Below, piece by piece: positions 54,403 to 63,229 of a stretch of DNA of 64,000 nucleotides. The stretch spans positions 173,448 through 237,447 of the forward strand of contig JARGPR010000006.1 in NCBI GenBank assembly GCA_029210125.1. Direction: 5' to 3'. How positions within the stretch are numbered: position 1 is the first letter of the stretch; each line of letters begins with the position of its first letter. The notes beneath the pieces are model-generated. The model had not been told where the DNA came from, made no database searches, and worked only from the letters and a program-made list of their open reading frames with translations. The stretch is from Pseudomonadales bacterium (GTDB lineage: Bacteria; Pseudomonadota; Gammaproteobacteria; Pseudomonadales; JAHRWD01). Made by a program: the position numbers and the translations under genes.

Positions 54403-55221
54403 TTACCCATTCTTTGATGGAGTAACAACCTCACCATCTTTAACGACCACAATCTCTCCTTCATCAAGGGGTTGCCAGGGTTCATCAGAAAGTGGAACGC
54501 TGGCTAGCAGGGTAAGGGTTTGTTCATGGCTACCGACTGAAAGCCCGGGGATTTCAATGTTATTCAACTCGGTAGCGGGGCAATGTCTTTTTAGAAGGTA
54601 CAGGCCTGGGGCATCTATATGTTTAGTGACCGGGTTAGTACGTCGGTGCGAGTGAGCAAACAGATATTCACCGTCGGAGTACAGAAAGTTGGCCGGGCCG
54701 TAACTGCGGATCTCTTTGGCCAGCTCAGTAATAATGTCGAGGCGTTCGGTCAGCGGTGGTGGTTCATGCCTGTTTAGCCAGATGGACGCAAGGCGATCCA
54801 TCAAGCAACAAAAGACCAGTTCAGAGTCAGTATTGCCGAGTGGTAAATAGCGGCTGGATTTAAACTGCGGCAGGTTAAACAGTTCCGGTAAATCGCCGTT
54901 ATGGGCAAACAGGTGCATCCGGCCCGCAAGTTCTCGCGTGAAGGGCTGAGTGTTCGCAAGGTTTCGTCCGCCCCGGGTGACACTGCGCAGATGCGCGACC
55001 AGCATCGAACTAATCAGGTGGTGGTTTGCGACAAAACGTACCCAGTCGCTGTCGGCCGCGGCGCAGGGTTCTCGAATTCGTTGAATATCGTTGCCGTGAT
55101 AGTAGGCAATACCCCAACCATCCTGATGGGGGGCGCTATGGCCACCGTGTTCTGCAAACCTCATCAACGACAGCTTGGTGGTGACCGGAAATCGGCTGGA
55201 TATCGCAAGTAATTCACACAT
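54403..55221 (-). CDS. class II glutamine amidotransferase, YafJ-like
   Basis: Ntn-type glutaminase with Cys2 as nucleophile (MCELLAISSRFPV), then GHSAPHQDGWGIAYY, VAHLRSVTRGG and LFAHNGDLPELF. The 272-aa single domain is the YafJ/DUG3-like form; no second catalytic domain is fused. The amine acceptor is unknown. A 216-bp gap separates it from speD, in which nothing definite was seen. Confidence 0.86.
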   Translation of the reverse strand: MCELLAISSRFPVTTKLSLMRFAEHGGHSAPHQDGWGIAYYHGNDIQRIREPCAAADSDWVRFVANHHLISSMLVAHLRSVTRGGRNLANTQPFTRELAGRMHLFAHNGDLPELFNLPQFKSSRYLPLGNTDSELVFCCLMDRLASIWLNRHEPPPLTERLDIITELAKEIRSYGPANFLYSDGEYLFAHSHRRTNPVTKHIDAPGLYLLKRHCPATELNNIEIPGLSVGSHEQTLTLLASVPLSDEPWQPLDEGEIVVVKDGEVVTPSKNG

Positions 55222-55276
55222 TTCAGGTCTTCTGCATTTGTTATGTAGCGCGGTTATATAGGGCTATTTATAGAGC

Positions 55277-55675
55277 CTAGTAATGCATTGGGCGGCTAGT
55301 CTGTATTGTCCAATTTACTTCGCCTAACATCATCCAGTTGAACAGTATAAAACCAACAACTCCCAGCAACGCCATCAACAGGGCTGCTAATAGTGCACTT
55401 CCAAAATGGTTAATCTCGAAACCCGAAACCATTTTTGAGGTTAGCCACAGGGTGAACGCATTGACGAACAATGCGAATAGCCCAAAGGTCAATACCGTTA
55501 GAGGTAGGGTTAATACCCAAAGAACTGGCCGGATAAAAGCATTAACCAGCCCCAATACAAAAGCCGCCCAAAATAGCCCGCCGATTGAGGACGCCCGAAC
55601 TCCCGGCAAGACCTGAGTGACGATAGCTAAACCGATTACCGTGATGATCCAGGCGACAATAATTCCTGTTATCAA
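55277..55675 (-). CDS. four-helix phage-holin-superfamily-IV-like membrane protein
   Basis: A 132-aa protein of four transmembrane helices starting IIVAWIITVIGLAIVTQVLPGVR. The LVNAFIRPVLWVLTLPLTVLTFGLFALFVNAFTLW block is diagnostic of the PF04020 membrane family found in many bacteria. Despite the holin label there is no phage context. Divergent from the aldolase gene. Confidence 0.83.
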   Translation of the reverse strand: MITGIIVAWIITVIGLAIVTQVLPGVRASSIGGLFWAAFVLGLVNAFIRPVLWVLTLPLTVLTFGLFALFVNAFTLWLTSKMVSGFEINHFGSALLAALLMALLGVVGFILFNWMMLGEVNWTIQTSRPMHY

Positions 55676-55771
55676 TTTGGTTATCCCCTGTCACGTTACT
55701 TGAACTATTTGTATGCTATAAAAGATTCCAGTAGAGGCCAACTTGTTTCGAATATCAAAAGGAGATCAAAG

Positions 55772-56791
55772 ATGCATACCAAACAGCTTCTTGAAAACAC
55801 CATCAAACAGATGGTGCAACCCGGCAAAGGTATTCTTGCGGCGGATGAAAGCGCGCCTACAATCGCGAGTCGTTTTGCGTCTATTGATGTCGAATCCACC
55901 GAGCAAAGTCGCAGTAGTTATCGCTCTATGCTGTTTAGCACCCCATGCATTGAGGATTACATCAGTGGAGTCATTCTGTTTGAAGAGACTCTGGGGCAGA
56001 CGACTGAAGAGGGTAAACCACTGCCGGAGCTACTTGCCCAACGCGGCATTGTACCGGGCATTAAAGTCGATAAGGGCAAAGGTCCGTTGGCGCTCTCTCC
56101 GGGTGACTTGATCACTTATGGTCTGGATGGGTTGGCAGAACGCCTGCAGCACTATAAAAGCCAGGGTGCACGCTTTGCCAAATGGCGCGAGGTGTATTCA
56201 ATAAGCGAACAAAACCCTTCAACGCTGGGTATCGCCGCCAATGCTGAAATGCTGGCGCGTTACGCGGCCGTGTGTCAGGAGCAGGGCATTGTACCCATCG
56301 TTGAGCCCGAGGTATTGATCGATGGCTCCCATAGTATGGCCCGTTGTGCTGAAGTGACTGAAGCGGTGCAACATGAGGTTTTTAACGCCCTGCATCGTCA
56401 TCATGTTGCGCTGGAACATATCATCCTGAAACCCAATATGGTGCTGCCAGGCAAAGAACATTCCGTTAGGGCTAGCGCAGAAGAGATTGCCGCAGCAACT
56501 ATGAAGGTATTCCAGCGTACGGTTCCGGCGGCAGTACCCAGTATTAATTTTCTTTCAGGTGGTATGAGTCCAGAGGAATCAACTGAAAACCTCAACGCGC
56601 TGAATGCGGGATTTCCAAATGCACCCTGGTTGCTGTCATTTTCCTACGGTCGCGCTCTGCAGCAACCGGTATTACAAAGCTGGCAGGGAAAAAAAGAAAA
56701 CGTCGCTAACGCACAACAAAGTTTGTTGAAACGAGCAAGGTTGAATGGTGCCGCCCAACTAGGGGAGTATCAAAGCAGCATGGAAGCTTAG
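55772..56791 (+). CDS. class I fructose-bisphosphate aldolase
   Basis: Cleaves fructose 1,6-bisphosphate in glycolysis or joins trioses in gluconeogenesis. GKGILAADESAPTIASRF is the family start; the Schiff-base lysine lies in HIILKPNMVLPG (near residue 215) and FLSGGMSPEESTENLNALN is the phosphate-binding region. This is the eukaryote-like class I form (339 aa). ATG 55772 has AAAAGGAG seven bases upstream; an upstream in-frame start is unsupported. It is followed by PEP synthase, so the pair suits gluconeogenic flow. Confidence 0.93.
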   Translation: MHTKQLLENTIKQMVQPGKGILAADESAPTIASRFASIDVESTEQSRSSYRSMLFSTPCIEDYISGVILFEETLGQTTEEGKPLPELLAQRGIVPGIKVDKGKGPLALSPGDLITYGLDGLAERLQHYKSQGARFAKWREVYSISEQNPSTLGIAANAEMLARYAAVCQEQGIVPIVEPEVLIDGSHSMARCAEVTEAVQHEVFNALHRHHVALEHIILKPNMVLPGKEHSVRASAEEIAAATMKVFQRTVPAAVPSINFLSGGMSPEESTENLNALNAGFPNAPWLLSFSYGRALQQPVLQSWQGKKENVANAQQSLLKRARLNGAAQLGEYQSSMEA

Positions 56792-56832
56792 GGCGCAAGC
56801 TGAGAACGAAAGGTTAGGATGGAAGCTTAGGG
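56780..56832 (+). repeat. 14-bp direct repeat at the aldolase 3' end
   Basis: ATGGAAGCTTAGGG occurs at 56780-56793 (last codons, stop and three bases beyond of the aldolase gene) and again at 56819-56832. A third partial copy (GAGCTTAGG) follows near 56836. This looks like a local duplication of the gene's end within the intergenic space before ppsA. Confidence 0.6.
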
Positions 56833-56902
56833 TCGGAGCTTAGGATTTAGTTACGGCATCCGCATATTTTAACAAAGCACTCTTTTACAAAGGCATCTGG
56901 TC

Positions 56903-59338
56903 ATGAATGCATCTAAAAATTATATCCGCTGGTTTAATGAAATTACCATTGAGGACGTGTCACTGGTTGGTGGCAAAAATGCCTCTCTGGGAGAGATGTA
57001 CCAAAACCTGGCAGCTGAAGGCATACCCATCCCCAACGGCTTTGCAATTACTGCCGAAGCCTATTGTGATGTACTTGAACAAAATGATGCCTGGGGGCAA
57101 TTGCATACCCTTTTGGACGACCTTAATCCTGACAATATCAAAGAGTTACAGCTAGCTGGTGAAAAATCTCGCAGCATTGTATATAACTGCGAACTACCGG
57201 CAGACCTTGAAAAGGCGATACTACAAAGCTACAGCAAGCTTAAGCAGGAATATGGTGATGATCTGTCACTGGCGGTACGTTCTTCCGCTACCGCCGAGGA
57301 TTCCCCAGAGGCTTCCTTTGCTGGCCAAAATGAAAGCTATCTCAATATCAATGGCGAAGAAGCGTTGCTGGATGCCTACAAGCATTGCCTGGCCTCCAAC
57401 TTTACCGACCGATCACTTCATTATAAATACGACAACAACTTTGATTATTTTAAGGTCGATCTTGCCGTAGTTGTAATGAAGATGGTGCGCAGTGATCTCG
57501 CCGCCAGCGGTGTGATGTTTTCGATGGATACAGAAACAGGCTTTAAAGATGTGGTGTATGTTAATGGCGCTTTGGGTCTGGGTGAAAACATCGTGCAAGG
57601 CACCATTGAACCCGACAGCTTCTATGTACATAAACCAACTTATGAAAAAGGGTTTCGTACGGTATTAAAACGAAGCCTGGGCAGAAAGATGAAAAAAATG
57701 GTGTTTGCCGAGCAATTGAATAACAGCAATATCGCGGAGGAATACACCAAAAATATGGATACCAGCGAACAGGAACGTGGGCATTTCTGTATTTCCGATG
57801 AGGACGTATTGGTGCTGGCGGATTATGCCATCAAAATTGAAAAACACTATTCCCGGCAGGCCAACACCTATAAACCAATGGATATGGAATGGGCCAAGGA
57901 TGGTATCGATGGCAAGCTCTATATCGTGCAGGCACGGCCTGAAACCGTCGAGTCTCGCAAGAGCAGTGCGATACACGAAATGTATCACCTCAACAGCAAA
58001 GGCAAATTGCTGATCGAGGGCAAAGCCGCTGGTACTCGAATTGGAGCGGGTAGGGTACGTATCGTCGATAATATACAACAGCTTAGGGATTTTCAGGCTG
58101 GCGATGTATTGGTTGCCGATGTTACAAGCCCGGACTGGGAGCCGGTCATGAAAATTGCAGCGGCCGTTGTCACCAACCGGGGTGGCCGCACCTGTCATGC
58201 CGCGATTATTTCTCGCGAGCTTGGAATCCCCGCCATCGTGGGTACAGACAAAGCGACCGAAATTCTCATCGAAGGGCAGGCTATCACCGTCAGTTGCGCC
58301 GAGGGGGAAACCGGCAAAGTCTATGACGGTCTGCTCGATTTCGAGATTCATCGAACCGATCTAAGCCAGCTGGCACGCCCAAAAACCAAAATCATGATGA
58401 ACCTTGGTAATCCTGACATGGCTTTTAGCTTGACATCCTTGCCGGTGGATGGTGTTGGTTTAGCTCGCATGGAGTTCATTATCAATGAATACATCAAGGT
58501 GCACCCAATGGCGCTGGTTCAACCGGAAAAGCTGGACGATAAAACAGCAACTAAAATCGCCACCCTCACTAATGCTTACAGCAGCGCGGAAGATTTCTTT
58601 ATTAAAACCCTTTCCGAGGGTGTAGCCACCATCGCGGCAGCAGTTTACCCAAAACCCTGCGTCGTGAGGATGAGTGACTTTAAAACCAATGAATACGCCA
58701 GCCTGTTAGGCGGTATCTTTTTTGAGCAAAAAGAAGATAACCCAATGCTCGGTTTTCGCGGCGCATCCCGCTACGCCCATCCCGCCTATGCAGAAGGCTT
58801 TGCTTTAGAGTGCCGGGCAATGAAACGGGTGCGGGATGAGATGGGCCTGACCAACGTCAAATTAATGATCCCCTTCTGCCGCCGTGTCGAAGAGGGCGAA
58901 AAAGTAGTGGCTGCAATGGCCAGCCACGGCTTGGTGCGGGGTGAAAATGGTCTAGAGATTTACGTTATGTGCGAGATCCCCAACAACGTGATTCTTATTG
59001 ATGCTTTCGCCAAATTGTTCGATGGTTTTTCCATCGGCTCCAACGATTTAACCCAGTTGACCCTGGGTGTAGATCGGGATTCAGAAATCGTCGCCTTTGA
59101 TTTTGATGAACGGGACCCAGGGGTCAAAGAGATGATCCGCCTTGCCGTAGAAGGCGCACATCGCAACGGACGGCACGCTGGAATCTGTGGGCAGGCACCC
59201 TCGGATTATCCAGAGATGGCTGAGTATCTGGTCGAGATCGGTATTGACTCAATGAGTCTAACGCCAGATACCGTACTTAAAACTGTAGAACACGTATTAA
59301 AAGTAGAACAGCGACTGACCAGTGAACAACTCAATTGA
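56903..59338 (+). CDS. ppsA: phosphoenolpyruvate synthase
   Basis: Makes PEP from pyruvate and ATP for gluconeogenesis. The N-terminal ATP-grasp part has VGGKNASLGEMYQNL and SLAVRSSATAEDSPEASFAGQ. The phosphohistidine swivelling domain has TNRGGRTCHAAIISRELGIPA, with the catalytic His near residue 430. The C-terminal PEP-binding barrel has GFSIGSNDLTQLTLGVDRDS and HAGICGQAPSDYPEMAEYLV, including the catalytic Cys. Length 811 aa is normal. It is the last clear chromosomal core gene before the cassette-like region. Confidence 0.96.
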   Translation: MNASKNYIRWFNEITIEDVSLVGGKNASLGEMYQNLAAEGIPIPNGFAITAEAYCDVLEQNDAWGQLHTLLDDLNPDNIKELQLAGEKSRSIVYNCELPADLEKAILQSYSKLKQEYGDDLSLAVRSSATAEDSPEASFAGQNESYLNINGEEALLDAYKHCLASNFTDRSLHYKYDNNFDYFKVDLAVVVMKMVRSDLAASGVMFSMDTETGFKDVVYVNGALGLGENIVQGTIEPDSFYVHKPTYEKGFRTVLKRSLGRKMKKMVFAEQLNNSNIAEEYTKNMDTSEQERGHFCISDEDVLVLADYAIKIEKHYSRQANTYKPMDMEWAKDGIDGKLYIVQARPETVESRKSSAIHEMYHLNSKGKLLIEGKAAGTRIGAGRVRIVDNIQQLRDFQAGDVLVADVTSPDWEPVMKIAAAVVTNRGGRTCHAAIISRELGIPAIVGTDKATEILIEGQAITVSCAEGETGKVYDGLLDFEIHRTDLSQLARPKTKIMMNLGNPDMAFSLTSLPVDGVGLARMEFIINEYIKVHPMALVQPEKLDDKTATKIATLTNAYSSAEDFFIKTLSEGVATIAAAVYPKPCVVRMSDFKTNEYASLLGGIFFEQKEDNPMLGFRGASRYAHPAYAEGFALECRAMKRVRDEMGLTNVKLMIPFCRRVEEGEKVVAAMASHGLVRGENGLEIYVMCEIPNNVILIDAFAKLFDGFSIGSNDLTQLTLGVDRDSEIVAFDFDERDPGVKEMIRLAVEGAHRNGRHAGICGQAPSDYPEMAEYLVEIGIDSMSLTPDTVLKTVEHVLKVEQRLTSEQLN

Positions 59339-59376
59339 ACAAATAGGTAATTGCCCGCGTTTGGTGTCTTGATATC

Positions 59377-59422
59377 CCAATACGTGGAGTAGTGTTCCAC
59401 CTATATACAACCAATACGTGGA
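59377..59422 (+). repeat. pair of 34-bp-spaced degenerate direct repeats
   Basis: CCAATACGTGGA occurs at 59377-59388 and 59411-59422; each is followed within about 10 bases by a TTCC-C-T-TAT block that can fold back on the preceding GGA. They lie at the boundary between ppsA and the cassette-like region and may be an old recombination or junction site. Confidence 0.5.
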
Positions 59423-59459
59423 AAAATGGGTTCCGCTTATTCACACTATTAGTCTTACT

Positions 59460-60433
59460 ATGGAATTAACAGCAGAAATACAAGAGTGGCTCAACTGGAT
59501 GACTCTAACGAGTATTCCGTTGCGTAAGCTATCCGAGGACAAAATGCCTATTGGTATCGCATCCGGCACGCTTATTGACTTTAGGGGTAAAAGGTTCTTA
59601 TTAACAGTTTCCCATGCCGTTAAAATGGAAAGTACTGATTGGGTTATGGAGTTGGACTATGACCCTGATAACGGAACCCAAATATATAAGCCAAATTATT
59701 TTTCATACTTAGGTGAGCTAAACATCAATTCAGGCAACATGAATCACATTGATTATGCTTACGCTGAAATAGCTAAGGATGTACATCCTGTTGTTAGTCG
59801 GCGCTGCTATGGAAAAATTAATGCACAGTGCAGTTGTAATAAGTAATTATTTCAAATTACTTGTGTGCCGATTATACGCGCCGACTAACAACGGCCCGGC
59901 GTTGAGGTGCGCTTCGTTCAACAGCGTCGGTACCCGAAAAACAACAAGGGGTTCGAAGAGACCAACTGGAGCGCCATACCTAAAAAACAGGTATAACTCT
60001 CCAGTTGGCTCCTCAACGCCGGGCCGTTTACCAACCGATAACTCCGCGAGGGCCGGAGTCAGAAAAGGTTCAGAAGCATATATTTACTGAGAAAGATATT
60101 TCAGAGCCAAACAGTGAGTCCGTATATGCTTTTTTCGGTCAAATATTCCCCGAGAGGCATGGCGAAGCAATTTTTGTTACTCAACCTACAGTATATCCGG
60201 GCCTTAAATATCTCAAAACCGAAGGCCCATTCCATGTGTTTAAGCTTCCCGTAGAGCACCCTGGACACGATGCATTTCAAGGGTGCAGTGGAGCACCGAT
60301 AGCCGACATGAATGGAAATATTGTGGCGCTAGTTTGCAAAGGCTTCAAAGAAGATAACACTATATATGGCGTTAGCCTTAGCCGTTACAAGTTTTCATTG
60401 GGGTTTCATTGCAATGAAGTCAATCCAGACTAA
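59460..60433 (+). pseudogene. trypsin-like serine protease gene split by a 278-bp insert
   Basis: The two halves of one trypsin-like protein lie in different frames. The N-terminal part (ATG 59460 to about 59792) contains GTLIDFRGKRFLLTVSHAV with the catalytic His and HIDYAYAEI with the Asp. The C-terminal part (60071-60433) contains AFQGCSGAPIADMNGNIVAL with the catalytic Ser. Removing 59793-60070 rejoins the frame as DVHPVQKHIFTEKD and yields a 231-aa protein with a full triad. As it stands the first half reads into the insert and stops at 59846. No signal peptide was seen, so it may have been cytoplasmic. Confidence 0.78.
59793..60070. mobile_element. palindrome-rich insert (MITE/PATE- or attC-related), no coding capacity
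   Basis: About 278 bp with three nested or adjacent fold-backs. The first is a perfect 12-bp inverted repeat GTTAGTCGGCGC (59793-59804) with GCGCCGACTAAC (59878-59889). The second is a 17-bp repeat AACGGCCCGGCGTTGAG / CTCAACGCCGGGCCGTT enclosing CCAACTGGAG / CTCCAGTTGG. The third is ACTCCG / CGGAGT near the right end. GTT flanks both sides (59790-59792 and 60068-60070), a possible 3-bp target duplication. No transposase is present. The CTAAC and GTTAG ends also recall attC core sites. Confidence 0.6.
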
Positions 60434-60509
60434 CAAGCGCATGTTATCGCCCTTCGGGCTGGGACGGCCTACACCGCGTTCCGGTCGCCCCAAATGCGGG
60501 CGTAATATT
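60431..60509 (+). repeat. attC-like recombination site
   Basis: It opens TAACAAGCGCAT immediately at the protease stop and closes ATGCGGGCGTAAT just before the next start codon; the outer GCGCAT/ATGCG arms and inner GGGACGGCC / GGTCGCCCC arms can pair. Layout and the GCGGGCGT end match integron attC sites, but the closing GTTA core appears as GTAA, so it may be degenerate. Confidence 0.5.
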
Positions 60510-60514
60510 TCAAA

Positions 60515-61003
60515 ATGAATATTAAGCTCATACTAAAATACATTGTCGTAGCTGCTATTTTTATTATTCTAAGTCTGGTGCAAGGAAAAATCACCAACCC
60601 TCCACCTTCACAAGAAACAGTTGAGTACCAGCAGGATTATGATGCGCAGGCTTCTAAAGGATCTCTAACACAAAGTGAATTTGAAGCGCTCATAAACAAA
60701 GAAAATGAATTTGTCAACTCTCTTGGCAATGAAAACCAATTAGATTATTTATTAAGTGCAAAGCTATCATTTGCACTGCTGTTATTATTTTCAGCATTTG
60801 CTGCATGCAAATATATATTTAATAAAGCCACAATAGTACAAGTCGGCTTTACTTGCGCTGTCTGTATAGCTTCTTTGGTATTATTCACATCAACATTTGA
60901 GCTAATCGTGTACATGTCATTTTGTGTAACAGGCGCACTTATAGGTAAAAAATATAACAAATCGTCCAACTTGACCGGCGCAAACAACACGCCGTCAAGT
61001 TAA
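60515..61003 (+). CDS. small membrane protein, function unknown
   Basis: A 162-aa protein with an N-terminal helix (IVVAAIFIILSLVQG, residues 10-24), a polar stretch, then three close hydrophobic segments (about residues 87-150). No known motif recognised. The C-terminal residues NLTGANNTPSS are encoded by the attC-like site that follows, as happens for cassette genes whose stop lies within attC. The start is ATG 60515, just after another attC-like site. Confidence 0.65.
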   Translation: MNIKLILKYIVVAAIFIILSLVQGKITNPPPSQETVEYQQDYDAQASKGSLTQSEFEALINKENEFVNSLGNENQLDYLLSAKLSFALLLLFSAFAACKYIFNKATIVQVGFTCAVCIASLVLFTSTFELIVYMSFCVTGALIGKKYNKSSNLTGANNTPSS

Positions 61004-61018
61004 CTCAAGCGTTATGTG
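60952..61018 (+). repeat. attC-like recombination site
   Basis: Outer cores ATAAC (60954-60958) and GTTAT (61011-61015) are complementary. Inside, AACTTGACCGGCG (60968-60980) pairs with CGCCGTCAAGTT (60990-61001) over 12 bp leaving one unpaired C, an extrahelical base as used by integron integrases. The loop is 9 bases. It overlaps the 3' end of the membrane protein gene. Confidence 0.7.
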
Positions 61019-61041
61019 CTTTGGAGAGGAGGAAGCGATAA

Positions 61042-63210
61042 GTGATCACCGAAATTCACATGGATGCAGTGGCGAGCTTTAAGCAAGCTACGTCGCTCGT
61101 TACGGATAAGAGAATAAATCTTATCTACGGCCTAAACGGCACCGGTAAATCAACAATCTCTAATTTCCTTTATGAGCCCAATAATTCTGCGTTCAGCTTG
61201 TGCAAAAAGGTGCCCGCATCATCTGTTCCAGTTCACGTTTACAACCAAAATTTTATACGAGACAACTTCTATGTCGCGGATAGTTTGCAAGGCATCTTCA
61301 GTCTTTCAAAAGAGAACAAAGAAGCTGAACAAAAGATAGCCGGCGCGACAAAGAAGCAAGGGAAGCTTGAGCAAAAACTACAAGAGAAGCGTAGTGAGAA
61401 GGAATTGGCAACACAGGCATTTTCCCAACAAAAACATCAGGCCATAGAAAAGGTTTGGAGCATCAAACAGACTTATGCTGGCGGTGATCGCGTTCTTGAG
61501 TACTGTCTCGAAGGCCTGAAGGGACAAAAAGACAAGCTTTTTGCTCATCTCCAGGGCATCCCGAAACCAGCCAGCGAACCAAAAAAAGACGTTCAAACGA
61601 TCCGGCAGGATGTAGAAGCACTCAAAGGTGATGATGCTCAGCTTCAACCGCGCTTGGCAACGCTGTCTTTTGCTGCTCACAGTGTAGAGTCGGACCCAGT
61701 GCTTGGAAAATCCATCCTTGGTAATACCGATAGTGAGGTTGCGGTTCTAATCGAGAAGTTTGGGAATTCGGACTGGGTAAAGCAAGGCCTTTCATACTTG
61801 CCGGAGAACGTAGTTGATTCAAACGCGCAATGCCCCTTTTGCCAGGAAACAACGATTTCGGAGAAATTTGTCGACAACGTAAGGTCGTACTTTGATGTGA
61901 CCTATGAGCAGCAGTTGGGCGAGCTTTCGCAACTTCTAAAGGCGTACCATGCCGCCTTTGATTCGTTGCCGGGGCTGAGTTCCTTTACCGACCATCCATT
62001 TGTACAAAAGCGCAAGGACTACATAACCGACAAATATCAAGTACTTGTGGACGCGCTCCAGGGTAATGCCGGAAAAATTGAAGAAAAGTTAAAGAGTCCA
62101 AAGGTTCCAACTGCGTTGTCTGACACGACTGGCCTGATCGTCCATTTCAACTCAGCAATCGATCAGATTAACTCGGAAGTCGATGAGTACAACGACAAGC
62201 TCAAGAATCGTGAATCTGCGCTCGAAAACTTCCGCAACGAATTTTGGCAACTGATGCGGTGGCAGTATGACCAAACAATGGAGAGGTTTGATTCCGACCG
62301 ACAGGCTGCTAATCAGACATTGAAAGACTTAGGTGTGGAGATTGAAAATATTAATGCTGAGCTGGTTAAGGCGAGGACAGAAATTGCTGAGGCACAAAAA
62401 CAAACTGTCAATATTGACCAGGCGGTCACTGCTATCAATGCAGGTCTTATTGACCTCGGCATAGATGACTTCAGCGTACAGAAGCACTCTGACAACCTCT
62501 ATCGTGTGGTGCGCGCAGGCGATTCCAAAGACGCATTCCATTCTCTAAGCGAGGGAGAGAAGATGATGATCAGCTTCTTGTACTTCTGTGAGCTGTGTAA
62601 GGGTAAGGCTAGTGCAGAAGACACTCACGCTCAGCGAATCGCGGTGATAGATGATCCAATTTCGAGCCTTTCTCATATATTCATCTTCAACGTCGGGCAA
62701 CTCATTCGTTCGGTGTTCTTCAAGGGGGATCGGTTCAGTCAGGTCATTGTCCTGACCCATAGTCTCTACTTCTTCTACGAGATGACAGATCCGAATCACG
62801 ACCGCCGTGAGAAAACACAGAAATTGTTTAGACTTTCAAAGCCTTCTTCTGGCAGCGTCATCCAGGAGATGAAGTACGAGGAAATTCAAAACGACTATCA
62901 AGCGTACTGGTCCGTTGTTAATGACCAGTCTCAACCGGCGGCACTTATTGCAAACTGTATGCGCAACATAGTTGAGTATTTTTTCAACTTTGTTCGCAAG
63001 AAAGACCTGAATAACGTTTTCCAGATGCCGGAACTCCAGGATACGAAGTTCCAAGCCTTTTGCCGATATATCAATCGGGAGTCACACTCACTTGGCCAAA
63101 ACATTATAGATATGAAGGAGTTCAACTATGACGTCTTCAAGGAGGGATTGAGGCTGGTTTTTGAGAAAACGGGCTATCCGGACCACTACAAAGCCATGTC
63201 TAAATGCTAG
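61042..63210 (+). CDS. AAA_13 ATPase with zinc-hook motif, RloC/PrrC-like anticodon nuclease candidate
   Basis: ABC-type ATPase of 722 aa. Walker A GLNGTGKST (residues 30-38), signature SLSEGEKMM (501-509) and Walker B VIDDPISSL (535-543) are intact. Long coiled coils lie between, with CPFC at residues 264-267 as a Rad50/RloC-like zinc hook. Past the ATPase, R641-x3-E645 (MRNIVEYFF) and H682 (NRESHS) reproduce the Arg-Glu-His arrangement of PrrC/RloC tRNA anticodon nucleases. The start is GTG 61042 with GGAGGAAG upstream. It is framed by attC-like sites. RloC proteins act in phage defence and DNA-damage response; that role here is inferred. Confidence 0.78.
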   Translation: MITEIHMDAVASFKQATSLVTDKRINLIYGLNGTGKSTISNFLYEPNNSAFSLCKKVPASSVPVHVYNQNFIRDNFYVADSLQGIFSLSKENKEAEQKIAGATKKQGKLEQKLQEKRSEKELATQAFSQQKHQAIEKVWSIKQTYAGGDRVLEYCLEGLKGQKDKLFAHLQGIPKPASEPKKDVQTIRQDVEALKGDDAQLQPRLATLSFAAHSVESDPVLGKSILGNTDSEVAVLIEKFGNSDWVKQGLSYLPENVVDSNAQCPFCQETTISEKFVDNVRSYFDVTYEQQLGELSQLLKAYHAAFDSLPGLSSFTDHPFVQKRKDYITDKYQVLVDALQGNAGKIEEKLKSPKVPTALSDTTGLIVHFNSAIDQINSEVDEYNDKLKNRESALENFRNEFWQLMRWQYDQTMERFDSDRQAANQTLKDLGVEIENINAELVKARTEIAEAQKQTVNIDQAVTAINAGLIDLGIDDFSVQKHSDNLYRVVRAGDSKDAFHSLSEGEKMMISFLYFCELCKGKASAEDTHAQRIAVIDDPISSLSHIFIFNVGQLIRSVFFKGDRFSQVIVLTHSLYFFYEMTDPNHDRREKTQKLFRLSKPSSGSVIQEMKYEEIQNDYQAYWSVVNDQSQPAALIANCMRNIVEYFFNFVRKKDLNNVFQMPELQDTKFQAFCRYINRESHSLGQNIIDMKEFNYDVFKEGLRLVFEKTGYPDHYKAMSKC

Positions 63211-63229
63211 TAGTGCCAAGGTGAGAAAT

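Noticed and set aside
57665..58351. 228-aa open frame antisense to ppsA
   Set aside because: Long but fully antisense to a highly conserved enzyme gene; no start signal or family resemblance seen.
59793..59889. Reading the 97-bp inverted repeat as a complete attC site
   Set aside because: attC runs from TAAC to GTTA in gene direction; here the order is GTTAG to CTAAC, so at best it is the space between two half sites. Kept as part of the insert.
59779..60070. Retron or group II intron remnant as source of the insert
   Set aside because: There is no reverse transcriptase gene or domain V-like end, and the size is too small.
59779..60090. 103-aa frame inside the split protease region
   Set aside because: It reads through the palindromic insert and matches no protein pattern; it arises from the insertion, not from a gene.
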